A stretch of 64,000 nucleotides of DNA from Telopea speciosissima (GCF_018873765.1 NC_057924.1:24113542-24177541), one strand, 5' to 3'. Shown: positions 11,455-23,175, counted from the stretch's first letter. Notes: generated by a model from the letters alone, not told the origin. Translations and numbers: made by a program.

Positions 11455-12034
11455 CTAAACTGATTTAGAAGTCTCTTTTTTTTTTTTTTTTTTTTAATTT
11501 TAATTATAAAGAAAAATAAAAAAGACTAGAAAAAACACAAAAAACACGAGGAGCTCAAGATAGTTGGTGCATCTGCCCTTCAAAGGTTGAAACAATGATT
11601 TCAAAGCTGTAAAGTTGTCATATAGGTTGACAGTAAGGGAATCCATAGTCTTAACTAGCCACCTACGTTTTACTCCAAGTGGATTCTAATGTAGAGTGGA
11701 GGACTACTATACGTTTTTGTTTCCAAACAAAACCACTCACTCTGTTGCTTTCCTATTATCAAAGTTGGTCACCTCCAAAAATAGGTCACATGCCAATCCA
11801 AACCACCCAAACGAATCAAGGGGCAGCGTCATAGGTGATGAAATCCCATGAGGTACACCAAGATTGGTTGGGTTTGGGCATATGAAAAATTTTGGATTGA
11901 GTGCACATCCTTTGAAACAGAAGAGAAACAAGATGAGGTTTTCTTTTTTTTTTTTTTTTTTTTAGAAAACAAAACAAAACAAAATAAAATCACTTCGATT
12001 TACTCAAGAGGAAAAAATAAAATGGACAATTATC

Positions 12035-12052
12035 TCCCCGGCAACAGCGCCA
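12035..12052 (-). other. primer-binding site of the gypsy element
   Basis: TGGCGCTGTTGCCGGGGA on the minus strand, six bases inside the 5' LTR boundary. It differs by one base from the TGGCGCCGTTGCCGGGGA site of many plant Ty3 elements (from memory). Confidence 0.8.
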
Positions 12053-12058
12053 AAGACT

Positions 12059-13958
12059 TATTTGAGTTAAAAAAAAATACCGCAAGCATACGGGTCATAC
12101 GAGTACGGGTCGAACACAGGGAGATGTAGCCACTCTATTTTACCTTTCTCACATAAGGCGAAAGTGTAACAAGTGATAGATTAAGCTAAACTACAGTCCT
12201 AACACATGCATCTACCAAAATTGACGTCCTAAACATTCATCTAGATACGGAAAATATTGAATTATAAATAGAATGAACCTAAAAACTAAGGACCTAATTT
12301 GCCTAGGATAAAACCCAAAGTTGAGAATGAGAAACAATTTAAAATGCTAAAATACAAAAAAGAGAAGAGAATAAGACAATTACCTTGGGGGAGAGGTTGC
12401 ACTCCCCACACGATCTTGCAAGTTGGAGAAGCTTGAGTGATGAAGATGTTAATTAATTAATTAATTACAAATCCATGTAGGCTATCCTAGTTAATTACAT
12501 CACCATTAAAACTAACCTAAGAAGAACAAGTAAAGAAGATGAAATAAAACTTGCATTAAACTTGAAAGCTAATACAATGAAGAACAAAAATTAAAAGACT
12601 AAAAGATGAGCTCAACACATGCGTAAGGGGGTATGGAAAAGAAAGAGCCTAAGAAAATTCGTGGGAGAGTGAGAGAGAGACTGAAAAATAAAAATTGAAA
12701 GCTAAGCATTTCTCCACGTTTTTACAAAAGGGTATATAAAGGTGTACAAGAGGATTTAGGGTTTACACAAAGTATAGGTGAGATGGAGGGCTAGGATTAG
12801 ATCAAGGGGAGGAAGGTGAGCACGGTTAGAGAGTGGAATTGTGAGAGAGAGAGAGAGTCCGTGAGAGAGATGAAATTGTGAGAGGATGTAGAGAATCTCC
12901 ATTTTTTTGTTTTTTACAAAGATATATATGGGAGAGGCTAAATTCCTTTTAGAGGGGAAAGAAGCCGAGAGAATTTTAAAAAAAAAAAAAAAAGAAAGAA
13001 AGATAGAGAGAGACTGAGAGAGATTTTAGGAGTTGGGATTAAAGAGTATCGTGTGGAAGAGAGAGTTAGAGATGAGATGGGATTTAACAATTGGGGAGAG
13101 AAAAACCATGAAAGGTTTTGGGAAAAACAAAATAATAAAAAAAAGAAAAGTGGATGGGAGATGTCTCGTCTCTAAAATAAAAAAATAAAAAAAGAGATCG
13201 TGGAGATAAATTAGAGAGGAGTTAGGAGAGATGTGAGTGGGATGAGAGATTCGGAAAAATAAAAAGGAGAGAATAGGAAGGATTTTGGAAAAAGGGAAGA
13301 GAGAAGGAAGGGAAGAAAAAAAAATAATGGAAAGAGGGAGAGAAGAGAAGGGAGGAGAATTTAACCTAAATTCTAATTTGATTAAAACCATCTTTTTTGA
13401 AAATCTCTCTCCATCCTGACCCCGGATGGACCCAATCCGAGAATTAAAGTTGTTCCAATTAATATTTCGGACGATATGAGCACAATATCGGATATCTTCT
13501 AAAAAATTTCTAATTTTCTAAAATTACGGTTATGCCCTTGGGTCTTCTTGATCACATGTGAGTCGACCCATGGGTAGGTTGGTGCCTAGATTACATCAAA
13601 TCCTTCCTTAGTTCTGGGCTCGGGCTTACATTCCAACTCATTTTCTGGCCCATTATTCTTTTCTGGCCCATTATTCTTTTCTGGCTCAAAAAGAATAATC
13701 GATTGCATGATGGCTTAAATGAATGTGTACTTTTAATGCATCACGTCCATCTTGCTCAAAATTCAATCATCTTTACAGCCATGGAAAGAAACTGGACCAC
13801 TTTACGTATAAATTTGGAGATACAACTCTCGATAGCATAAAATGACCAAAAAAGATCTAAAACCTGAAAAACACATAAAAATACCCGAGTAGCTCCGTAA
13901 AATGTGAGTAAAATGCATGGTTATGACCCTAAGATTTCATACATTAATGTACTCATCA
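12059..13958 (-). repeat. gypsy 5' LTR
   Basis: 1.90 kb. It matches the left LTR without the hAT insertion and with scattered substitutions and small indels. One visible difference is the duplicated CCCATTATTCTTTTCTGG block near 13,650-13,685. Confidence 0.93.
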
Positions 13959-14021
13959 GTGCATAAACTGGCATGCCCGATTGACGGCAAAAGAGACATC
14001 AGGCCGCGTAAGAGTGACATA

Positions 14022-14773
14022 CTATAGAGCCCCAACAACAGACCGATATTTGGTTGGGTTTGGCATGGCAACACCCCCTGAAAAAGAACACTTGAAAGTA
14101 GTGGACATAGGAGTGGTAACGGTCTTGCAGTCGCTCATACCAGCATGGTTTAGTAAGTCGGAAATATACCATGACTGAGACAAGAGGATACCCTTTGAAT
14201 CGGGTAATGCTTCAATGCCTAGAAAAAAGTGAAGATCCCCGAGGTCTTTGATGGAGAACTCACAAGAGAGTTGTGTGAGAATGTGGGACACCTCAGTGGA
14301 GTCACTGCTTGTTACCAAAATATCGTCAAAATAAATCAGAATGTAGCATATATGTGTACCCTGCCGCCTAATAAAGAGAGATGTATCGGTCTTGGAACCA
14401 TGGAAGCCAAGTTGAATAAGAAATTCTGAAAGACGTTGAAACCATGCACGAGGGGCTGTTTGAGGCCATAAAGAGAACGGTGAAGCTTGCACACATGGTG
14501 AGGGTGGGCTGGATCCACAAAACTAGGTAGTTGGGACATATAAACCTCCTCCTGGAGCCAGCCATGAAGGAAGGCATTGTGCACATCCAATTGCCGAATA
14601 GGCCAGCCTTGAGACACTGCGATGGAGATAACATTGCGAATGGTGGTGGGTTTAACCACTGGACTAAACGTCTCACCATAGTCCAATCTATGTTGTTGAT
14701 GGAAACCCTTGGCAACTAATAGTGCCTTGTAACGCTCAAGGCTACCATCGGCCTTCCGTTTAATGCGGAACAC
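14022..14773 (-). pseudogene. copia reverse transcriptase
   Basis: RNA-dependent DNA polymerase domain. The minus frames show ERYKALLVAKGFHQ, DYGETFSPVVK, RQLDVHNAFLHGWLQEEVYM and KLHRSLYGLKQ, then after a frameshift near 14,400, LIYFDDILVTS and FSIKDLGDLHFFLGIE. The YFDD box stands for the usual YVDD catalytic motif. The reading frame changes between the two halves, so no full product can be made. The C-terminal part was separated by the gypsy insertion and resumes at 3200. Confidence 0.92.
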
Positions 14774-14839
14774 CCACTTGCACCCTATAAGATTCTGATT
14801 TGGAAGAGGGGGAACAAATGACCAAGTCCCCTAGCGAAG

Positions 14840-15720
14840 TTAGGCATTGAATTCCTCAGACATAGTAGTGCGCCATTCAGCAACCTTAGAAACCTGTGAA
14901 AAATAAGTAGGCTCAATAGAAGAATTAGTACCATTAGTCACTGTCAAAGCACGAGCACGAGATGCTATGGGCTGCGTTTGGGCATAAATATCATGAAGAG
15001 GGCGCAACCTTGGGGGGGAAGAGGGAGAGGTGGAGGGAGAGGGGGACTGCACTGGCAAGGGGGATGTCCGCGGGGTATCTATAGGAGATGGAGCTGGGTT
15101 TGGGGATTGTGTGGGTGCTGGGGACGGTTGGGTTGGTAAGGGCCTGCCATGTAACAATGATGAATCGATCCGAACTGGGGCTGCAGCCCATGGTACGACT
15201 AGAGGTGTAACCGTGGGGGGGGAGGGAGGACCCAAAATAGAAGTGGAGAAAGGAAAGGCAGACTCGTCAAACCATACGTGACGGGTTATAATAAAATGAC
15301 TAGTGGAGATATTAAAACATCTATAACCATGATGAGAAGGGCTATACCCAAGGAAAACATAGGGAAGTGATCAAAAATCCATTTTATGACGGTTGTTAGG
15401 ACGAAGGTAAGGAAAGCATAAACAACCAAATATGCGAAGAAAAGAATAATTAGGAACCTTATCAAAAACAAGTTGGAAGGGAGAAACACCATCTGAAACA
15501 GATGAGGACATTCGGTTTATGAGAAAAATCGCAGTCTCAAAAGCAAAGTGCCAATAAATTTGAGGAACACTGTTGTGAGCAAGGAGGGTGAGGCCCGTCT
15601 CAACGATGTGACGATGACGGCGTTCAACACTCCCTTGCTGTTCATGAGTATGGGGAGAAAATATGCGGTGGGAAATTCCATGTTTAAGAAAGAAAGAGGG
15701 AAGAGTACGAAATTCCCCAC
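14840..15720 (-). pseudogene. copia integrase C-terminal and linker region
   Basis: Between integrase and RT, the minus strand carries decayed integrase C-terminal code in mixed frames, then a proline/serine-rich linker (15,235-14,840) of the kind usual before copia RT, ending in KVAEWRTTMSEEFNA, the standard entry to the RT domain. Multiple stops separate the parts. Confidence 0.75.
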
Positions 15721-15726
15721 CCCAAT

Positions 15727-16311
15727 CTATTTGAACCGCTTTGATTTTGCACTCAAAGAGACCACAAGTGTCTTAAATTGAACAAAAATATCAAAAACTT
15801 CAGATTTGCACACAAGAGGATAAAACCAAATAAACTTAGAATTGTCATCCACAAAAATAACATAGTAGCGATGTCCATTACAAGACACAGTAGGGGAGGG
15901 GCCCCAAACATCATTGTGAATAAGGTCCAAAGGAAAAAGACTTCTACTAGTAGTAACAGGTAAAGTAAGACGACTGGCTTTACCCATCTGGCAAGCAGTA
16001 CAAATAGAACTAAAACGAGACGAATTATAAGACAAATTATTATGGCATAGCATAGAGCAAAGCAGACGTTCATGTGGGTGCCCAAGACGATGGTGCCACA
16101 GATCAAGGGACGTGGAGATAGCATGAGCAGACGGAGGAGAGGAGGAAGCTAGCTCATAGAGGCCCCCTTTACTGGGACCGGATAGCAGAGGGGACTTGGA
16201 GGCCTTATCCTTCACAAGAAAATGAGACGGATGAAACTCAAAGAAAACATTATTATCACGAGTAAATTGATTGACAGAAAGTAAACGCTTAGAAATATTA
16301 GGAACATGCAA
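15727..16311 (-). pseudogene. copia GAG-pre-integrase and integrase core
   Basis: The 194-residue minus frame begins VPNISKRLLSVNQF and has SLDLWHHRLGHP, the GAG-pre-integrase HHCC-like histidines. CTACQMGKASRL follows, then LDLIHNDVWGPSPT and YYVIFVDDNSKFIWFYPL, the integrase core with its first catalytic aspartates. It would insert the element's cDNA into DNA. The frame then shifts, and the later DDE residues are not in frame. Confidence 0.9.
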
Positions 16312-16555
16312 GACATTATTTAAATGAAAGAACGACTGGAGGAAGAGGGAAGGGAAGAATAACCTAGATGTGAAATTGGTAAGCCCTTACCATTACCAAC
16401 ATGAAGTTGATCTGAACCAGTGTATTCATCATACTGAGAGAGAGAGAATGAAGGTCAAGGGTAACGTGGTGGGTGGCGCCTGTGTCAGGGTACCAAGGTA
16501 GTCCATGAGATGGGGGAGGTGTGGGTAGCAGGGGTGGATTAGGGTGGCCATAGGA

Positions 16556-17519
16556 CTAATTGGAGGTAGGGTAAGTGTAATGGGCGGTCGGGAAAGGGCC
16601 AGGTGATGTATATGGTTGATGAGATGGTGCAGGGATGCCCGATTGCTGACAATAGAAACAACGATCTGTGCTATGATTTGTGCGACGACAGATGGTACAC
16701 CAAAAATGGCCATAAGAAGGACCAAAAGAACCACCATGACCACGGCCACCACGGCCACCGCGAGTGGAAGAGGAGAGATCTACATTGTTCGGCGTGCATT
16801 GGGCTGTATTGGTAGATGGAACGGTAGCAGTAGCAAGCAGCTCAGAGTGAGCACGCTTTGTCAGGGAGGTTCCATGGAGGAACTCATGACTGAGCAACAA
16901 GACGTGGAGATCATCGTACTCAATAGGGTCTGTGCTTGTAAGCAGAGACAACACCATATCTTGAAATTCTGACTTCAGGCCGCGAAAAATATGAAGATTA
17001 AATTGAGTGGGGCGAAGAACCTGACCAGCAGCAGTGAGCTCAGCAGCAATTGACTTCACACGTTGCAAGAATTGGGAGACGGATTCATCAGGCTTCTGTT
17101 CCAGATCTTGCAGGGCCATGCCAAGAGACATTATTCAGCTCTCAGAAAGAGAGGAAAAAGCAGTGTAGGAGGGTTGTCCAGATCTCATGACTGGTACATT
17201 TGCTAAGTACCAGGAAAAATACCTCTTCAGAGAGAGAGGCAAGAAGAAGGCTCTTGATCATGGAGTCCTGACGGCGCCAATGAGAAGCAGCAATGGGATC
17301 AATTGGGCACATAGTGGTGCCATCAAGGTGGCCAAACAAATCAAGGCCTGGGAGGAAGGGCTCAACCTGGGTCTGCCAATATAAGAAGTTCTTGGAGGTT
17401 AACTTAATGGAGAGATAATGATGAGCATTGGGAAGGGAGGAGAAGGGCGAGCTAGGCAAGCTATCTAAAGAAGGTGGGAGAACGCCGGCCACCGTGGAAG
17501 AAAGTGAGCTTTCCGTCAT
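16556..17519 (-). pseudogene. copia gag (UBN2 type with zinc knuckle)
   Basis: Two minus frames. The first (17,519-17,142) starts at a good ATG and includes NFLYWQTQVEPFL, the copia gag entry motif, and ASHWRRQDSMIKS. The second (17,131-16,556) includes LEQKPDESVSQFLQRVKSIA and ELTAAGQ, a glycine/arginine-rich stretch, and a CCHC knuckle CTICRRTNHSTDRC. The frame breaks at about 17,140. It codes the nucleocapsid precursor. The ATG lies about 80 bp past the primer site, as expected. Confidence 0.9.
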
Positions 17520-17597
17520 GGCGAATTAATGAGAGACAAGAGAAGGGGAGGGGAAAAAAATGACTAGGGTTAAAGCAAACTTGTTGGAGTGTTTGTG

Positions 17598-17610
17598 GCT
17601 CTGGATACCA
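17598..17610 (-). other. primer-binding site of the copia element
   Basis: TGGTATCCAGAGC on the minus strand directly abuts the LTR end CCTCAATA. It matches the initiator-methionine tRNA site TGGTATCAGAGC except for one extra C. Confidence 0.9.
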
Positions 17611-17928
17611 TATTGAGGTTGGTAAAAATAATATCATTCCATTGACAGTCTCTCACAATTAGAGAGTTTATATAAGAGTACATTGCTTGGGATCCACTAT
17701 GGATTTACAAGGAAAGAAGATTTACATCAAATATGAAGTTGGATGTGTAGCCAAGTTGTCATTCTCATAAGAATTCCATATCGTATGTGGAGAACTAGTT
17801 GCCATTCTTACAAGGTTCCATATCGCATGTGGAGATTGTGTAGCACATGGATATCTCTAAGCAAATCCTCAATTGTCACATGTGACACATGTGACGCTAA
17901 AGGAAGAAAGACATATTTATCCTCAATA
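17611..17928 (-). repeat. copia 5' LTR
   Basis: 318 bp, the partner of 2314-2609. Right-hand duplication GAAGG follows at 17,929-17,933. Confidence 0.93.
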
Positions 17929-19340
17929 GAAGGGGAATTGGAAATAAATGATAATACCTCATCCACATTCCGATCAACCAGTGAAATCCACTTTTGAGAG
18001 GAGGCAAGGCTACTCTGAACACCTTTGCATACCTTTGTTTTCATATCTCCCACGCTATAATGGCATGGGCTGCAAAGAAAATTCTGTTTCTAAATCTTGA
18101 TTAGGCGTGGGACTTTCCCTGAATCCATCAAATGTTGAAAGGGCAGTGTTACGTGCATCGATCATCTTTGAGAATGTCGTATGTGCATTGTATCATGCAT
18201 GCATGGGATGCTTTGTAGATAAGAGTTAGGTGTTACATGGAAAAAGTAGTTATTGTTTTATTAAATTTAAATATGTATTTAGAAGTTGCATGTAAACGAG
18301 GGAGTCATTTTAGGATTGTATGGGTAGTTGTAGTACGTGATATTATGATGTGTGTAATAGTTACATAACTATTTAAGTCTCTTCAATTATTACTTTCGAT
18401 AATGGAATAGATAGATTGATAGAATTGGGTTCCTACAATTTTTCTATGGAGAAAAGAGGATCAGCTACCTCCCAATTACGCCAAGACATCAGGCTTCATC
18501 TATAAAACCAAAATCCCTATTTTCTCTCTGATCTCTTTTATCTTCTTTCTTATTTATCTTTTTTTTCTTATTTTTCTATTCTGAGCATGGGTGCATTGGA
18601 TAAGTGCATGCTCAATTGTTTCCCTAGCCTGTCTATAACATGGGGAAATATCAGAGTGGACAATGCATGTTCTTTTGCTTGAGATTTACTTGTACTGCAA
18701 TGGAATTTAAACATGCGACCTTTGGTGGGATTTTGGAATTCGACAGAATCTCAAGATCAACTTAGGAACAATACTGGTCCTTCTGGCCAAATGTGATGTA
18801 GAGGATGAGGTTGATGGTCCAAACCTATATACATTCCACTGTGAAGAGGCTTTTGTACTAAGCGGATTCTTGAGAACATCTACTTCATGGCAATCCAGTA
18901 GGTAATGCAACTTTGAAACATTCCATTGAGCCGGTGGTGAAATAAAATCTGATACCCACACATCTGTGCTATTATTTGGTCTTAATGAGTGCAATCTATA
19001 ACCATCAAACAAAGGAATCCAAGGCTCATCCCATATCTTAACCGATCTACCATTCTCAGTTATGCACAGTAGGCCCATTTGCACTAAGCTCTTTCATTTG
19101 AGAATGCTCTCCATTCCCAAAATGGATTCAAACCATTTGTGCTCCAAGATGAACACCATTTGGAAAGTAAATGCTATGCGTAAGCCTTGCCCATAGGGAT
19201 TCGGGGTATCAAGAAGTTGCCAACACAGCTTTGCCATCATAGCATCATTCTGAATAACTAAATCTCTTAATCCCAATCCACCTCTCATCTTGTTTCTACC
19301 CCCATAGGAATGTACACCCTACTTATGTAAGTCATCAAGC
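17929..19340 (-). pseudogene. outer LINE, RT end and zinc-binding region
   Basis: The minus strand shows RGGLGLRDLVIQNDAMMAKL and CWQLLDTP (about 19,290-19,210), then GRSVKIWDEPWIP (about 19,050), then VSDFISPPAQWN. This is the order seen in plant LINE ORF2 between the reverse transcriptase thumb and the zf-RVT domain. A further piece, QSSLASSQKWISL to SFISNSPS, ends at the copia insertion and continues at 2308. Code between 18,060 and 18,700 is not recognisable and may contain another insertion (TATA-like and CT-rich motifs there look LTR-like). The 5' part of the LINE is absent. Confidence 0.75.
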
Positions 19341-20229
19341 AATCCTTTAAAAAATTAGAAGTGTATCGTTGCATACATCGGATTTTTTAAAGCTTTATTT
19401 TACCACAGCCAACTTCCTTCGAGGCATCGAGCTGAAGCTTGACATCTGAATCGTGAACCTTTGGGTCTACCTCTTTACAAAATTTCAAACCCTATTAAAC
19501 TTACTATTAAAGGTGTTATCGGTTCGGTTCGATTTAAACAGTTCAGTTCATATTGTAACTAATAGAAACCAAAATTGAACTAATTATTAATCGGTTTTAA
19601 GTTCCCAAATCGAAACTGATTAATAATTGGTCTGGGATAATCAGTTTATAATCGGTTCCGGTTATACGATTTATTATCCGTTCGATTTCAGTTTTTGCTG
19701 TTTTTTGTTATATTTTTCTTAGTCAATTTAGTAGGATTAAAGCAATTTATTTAGTTTTATTCGGTTTAGTTTCGGTTTACTCTGTTTAATGGTTAATTAT
19801 ACAGTTTAGATAGTTTTATTTAGTTTGTATTTAGTTTAAAGGTTTATTGAATTTAGATGGTTCTAAATGGTTTAGAACTACTGATTTGTCGGTTCAAAAC
19901 TGAAACCAAATTTATTATGTTGTTTCAACTAAATGGAAAACTAAACCCAACTAAATAATAAATAATCAGTTTACCATTTCTACCTATATGTGGTACAAAT
20001 AGGTAGACCATCTATAGATATCCTACAGACAAGAATGTATAACTCAGAAAATTATCTGCTCCATTTCCTGCCTGGTCCATTCCCCTAAGTTCCTCTAATT
20101 GGGGGGAGTGGATCCCACCTGGCCTTGAAACTGAAACCACGATCCTTGCTACAATAATGTTCATAGGTCCACATACATCAAGTTGTACCATCTCTAAAAC
20201 TTGGGAACATCTTTCTAATTATCAAGGGT
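19341..20229. other. no gene; possible MITE at about 19,512-19,985
   Basis: Non-coding. Within it, an AT-rich block starts with GGTGTTATCGGTTCGGTTCG and ends with the loosely complementary AATAATCAGTTTACCATTTC. Repeats of CGGTTT and AAACCGA lie inside. This is the layout of a common plant MITE type, but I could not find a clear duplication. Confidence 0.35.
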
Positions 20230-20720
20230 GTGTAGATAGCATACATTCTACCTCTAGTTATGTGTTATGCTTTGGATAGTGTCGTGGAGCTGTTATTGTT
20301 TCGAAGAGCAAGAAATAGGAATGCGTTGCTTCCTCTACTATGAAAGCTAAATATATTGCATTAATTGTGGCGACTAAAAGAGCAGTATATCTTTGAAGGT
20401 TCATTAGAACCAAATCACCTAAAGGAGGAGATGCTAGAAACCATGTGAATAATATGATTGCTATTGTTGATAAGTTGACTCTACAACAAAGACCAGTCTT
20501 TATTGCCGTTGCTTGATTCTTATGAAACCACTAAGCAAATTTATTTTTGTTTCTAATTTTGAAAGGGTCGTGGATGATCTCTTATCCAAGATCACTAGTC
20601 ATGAAGATGTTAAGTTGAGAAAGAAGAATTTTGCAATTAATGTTATAGAACAGAAACCAAATGAACCCAAGAAAAGAAAGAAATATCAAAAGAATAATGT
20701 TTAATAATAAGAAATAAGAT
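20230..20720 (+). pseudogene. copia relics (RNase H and gag pieces)
   Basis: Plus-strand reading at about 20,275-20,420 gives CRGAVIVSKSKK, ASSTMKAKYIAL and ATKRAVYL, a decayed copia RNase H (compare the usual ALSTTEAEYIA). At about 20,513-20,704 comes a gag-like end with FERVVDDLLSKI and a lysine-rich tail. Order and frames show two different scraps, not one element. Confidence 0.6.
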
Positions 20721-21420
20721 TGACCGAAGAAAAATAGAGCTTGTGCGAGATAAGATGTTGAATTAAAGTCAAGGTAAATAGTTTGTTATTTCTGTAAAAA
20801 TACTAGGCAATAGTAGTTTGAATACTACTCTTTCTTAAAGTCTAGTAAAAAACAACCCCAAAAGGTACAAGCATCTTCAGAAAATAAGTGATAATACCAG
20901 TTTCGTTTATATAGGAAACAATGACAAGGCGTAGATTGAAGGAGATTGGACTTTTTGAATTAAAACATAAGGGAAAGCTTCAAATTACATGCACATTCAC
21001 GTTTGCATGGACAATAACTGAGGGAGAGGTGGCATTTTTTTCGAGATTTGATGTAATTAATGGAGACAATGTTTTCCAAGTGTAGTTGTAATAAAGGTAT
21101 GGTGTACCATCAGACTTGATAAGTAATAAAGGTATCATGAGGCATACTTGTAAACACAATTTGGGTATGATCTGCCACATAGTGGATATTGGGTCCTACA
21201 ACCTAACATCTATGGAAGGAGCTATTATTGGTTAGCTATGATGGATTATGCTTTAAAACAGTATTTTGCATGTAACCTAAGCATTTGCATGCATTTTTTA
21301 AAGTGTTTTCATGTATCTATAGTGTCTCTTGCATGTCTTTGCATCTCTTTGATACTTCTCAGAGACGTCTGTTAAAACCACCCTCCTAATACGTTGGCCA
21401 ATACCGAAACTTGACACCTT
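20721..21420. other. no gene or repeat recognised
   Basis: AT-rich. A 66-codon minus frame (20,980-21,180) has no family resemblance I can name. Confidence 0.4.
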
Positions 21421-22080
21421 GTCCATTGTTCGAACTTATTTTAGCAATTCTTACCTTACATTGTCCTACTTAATAATTACATTTATTTTCCCTTCCTCTA
21501 TTTTGTATATTACACAATTTTTATCGTATATTTCGCATTGTTATTACACGTAGAGACACATTAAAAGTCATCTATATGTATTGTTTGAACTTATTTTTGC
21601 AGTTCTTACCTTACATTGTCCTTCTTCATAATTACATAATTTTATTTTCCCTTCCTTTGTTTTGTATATTACACAATTTTTATCGTATATTTCGCATTGT
21701 TATTACACGTAGAAACACATTAATTAGAAGTCATATGTATATATTGTTTGGAAGAAAGAAGGTTGTTTGGTTGCGTGGGTTGTGTATATTCCACACAGCC
21801 AACCTCTTAATCCTCGGATTAGAATCATGCAATAATGACCATTAATTTCATTTGGTTAATAAAAATTACTTTCTTTAAATAAATAAGATTTTTATTATTT
21901 AATTCTTACTGATGTTGTAGGTTACCGATTTACCCATTTAAGGTTTTCTAGAAGAAAAAAAACTCATTAACTTTTAAGTCTATCTTTAAGTTTCTTGTTT
22001 CTTTTGAGGATTTTTTTGCAAGATTCTCTCTCTTAAGAGAAGTCAAAACTATTATGACCTAAAACAAATGGGCATAATAT
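21421..22080. repeat. dispersed repeat with an internal tandem duplication
   Basis: A unit of about 155 bp beginning CCATTGTTCGAACTT (21,423) is repeated in tandem from about 21,578 (TATTGTTTGAACTT). The second copy continues through a GTTGCGTGGGTTGTG block to about 22,075. A third copy with the same order lies at 60,534-61,026. Function unknown. The sequence just after it (CCTAAAACAAATGG) is the empty version of the hAT MITE target at 61,027. Confidence 0.8.
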
Positions 22081-22385
22081 AATTTTTTTTTTCCCAGAGT
22101 AGAAATTGACGATCCTTAAAAAAAAAATTTTTTTTTTTTGGTCGAGATCCTTACAAAATTAAGAAGGTAAATTACAATGGTGCTACTCTACTACTCACTT
22201 TCATCATTTTCATATAGTCTTTCACACAAGGACTGTACCACAGTGCTTGTTGTATCAGTGGCCTGGCTCATCCTCTGGTTGCTTGTTCTTCTGATCTTCC
22301 TCTTGATTGCTTTCAGTAGAAGGTGGTAAAGCCTTCTTTTTTTCATTTTTTTTTCTTTAGCCCGAACTTCTCTGGGACCCGGGCC

Positions 22386-23057
22386 GGCCCCAAGGATTTT
22401 ATTAGATGAAAAAATAATCAAGAATACAAGAGGGGGGGACGTACCCGCCTTACCCCTAACCCAAACAACTTAATCACTCATTAAAGCACTCTCTAGCACC
22501 CAAAACCCGGCTTACAAAAATCCTACTAGAACCTATATTCTTACTCTAATCATCGGTAGACCCATCGCATCCTCACGAATAATCTTACATAGAGTGTGGG
22601 GTAATTGAGCTTCCCCGTGAAACACCACATCCCTCTTCCCTTCACAAGCTAAATTAGCCAGGAAGTCTCCAGCCCTATTCCCTTCATGAAATGTAAAAGA
22701 GATCATAGGTTTCAGGGATTTCATCAAACCCAAAATTTCTTGAAACCAATACCAGCCATTCCAATTTCCATGGCTTTTCTTCGCAATACTCAAAATAGTC
22801 GTCCTTGAATCTGAGTTAGTATGGAATTCCTTGAAGCCAAGGCTCTCACAAAGCTTTAAGCCATCTCGCAACGCCCTCAACTCCGCAATAGTGTTGGTGC
22901 AGTCTCCATAATAGTTGGAAAAGGCAGCAATTACCTCTCCTTCCCCATTTCTAATCACTCCTCCTCCCCCTCCTAAACCAGGGTTGCCCTTGCAGGCCCC
23001 ATCCACGTTGAGCTTGACTGACAAAAAGGGGGGGTTCCAGTAAACCAGAAATTCCAA
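22386..23057 (-). mobile_element. LINE 3' fragment with RNase H domain
   Basis: The minus frame (about 23,040-22,533) reads LKLNVDGACKGNPG in its diverged form VKLNVDGACKGNPG, then GGGGVIRN, IAELRALRDGLKL and TNSDSR. These give the D, E and D catalytic positions of the RNase H (RVT_3) domain. HEGNRAGDFLAN stands for the usual HVxREGNxxAD. The frame is open to a stop at 22,533. The 3' tail contains TAATAAAAT at about 22,395. It is a 5'-truncated LINE end sitting within the YJU2 pseudogene, in the same direction. No clear target duplication was found. Confidence 0.8.
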
Positions 23058-23175
23058 CTAAATTACCTGTTTCTAGAGAAACTTTTATCCTCTTAGAACC
23101 AAGATTTGATGATGAAAGCTGATTTAAATCATCATTATCATCGTCGTCATCATCATTAATTATCGTCATAGATCC

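Larger units (their letters stand above)
3206..13958 (-). mobile_element. Ty3/gypsy-type element with gag and protease only
   Basis: An LTR element in minus orientation inserted in the copia element, with a perfect 5-bp duplication GTGCA (3201-3205 and 13,959-13,963). LTRs are 3206-7183 (interrupted by an hAT element) and 12,059-13,958. The primer site TGGCGCTGTTGCCGGGGA (12,035-12,052) is next to the 5' LTR; from memory it resembles the aspartate-tRNA-type site of Athila/Tat-group elements. A polypurine tract GTGTGGGGGAAT lies at about 7184-7195, next to the 3' LTR. Coding matter is limited to gag (10,435-11,454) and protease (8,828-9,886). I found no reverse transcriptase, RNase H or integrase of its own, so it looks non-autonomous. 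Confidence 0.93.
2314..17928 (-). mobile_element. Ty1/copia LTR retrotransposon (interrupted)
   Basis: Complete but dead copia element on the minus strand. Its LTRs are at 2314-2609 (3') and 17,611-17,928 (5'), flanked by a perfect 5-bp duplication GAAGG (2309-2313 and 17,929-17,933). A methionine-tRNA-type primer site (TGGTATCCAGAG) abuts the 5' LTR, and a G-rich polypurine tract (TTGAGGGGGTG) abuts the 3' LTR. In transcription order it carries gag, GAG-pre-integrase/integrase, reverse transcriptase and RNase H, the standard copia order. The gypsy element at 3206-13,958 splits it between RT and RNase H. Frameshifts and stops occur in gag, integrase and RNase H. The target was the outer LINE. 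Confidence 0.93.

Noticed and set aside
13026-13391. Minus-strand hydrophobic/Phe-Ser-rich frame, also at 6121-6333
   Set aside because: It lies within GA/A-rich parts of the gypsy LTRs; low complexity produces it in both copies.
15030-15281. Plus-strand glycine-rich 83-codon frame
   Set aside because: It is antisense to the proline/serine-rich copia linker; composition explains it.
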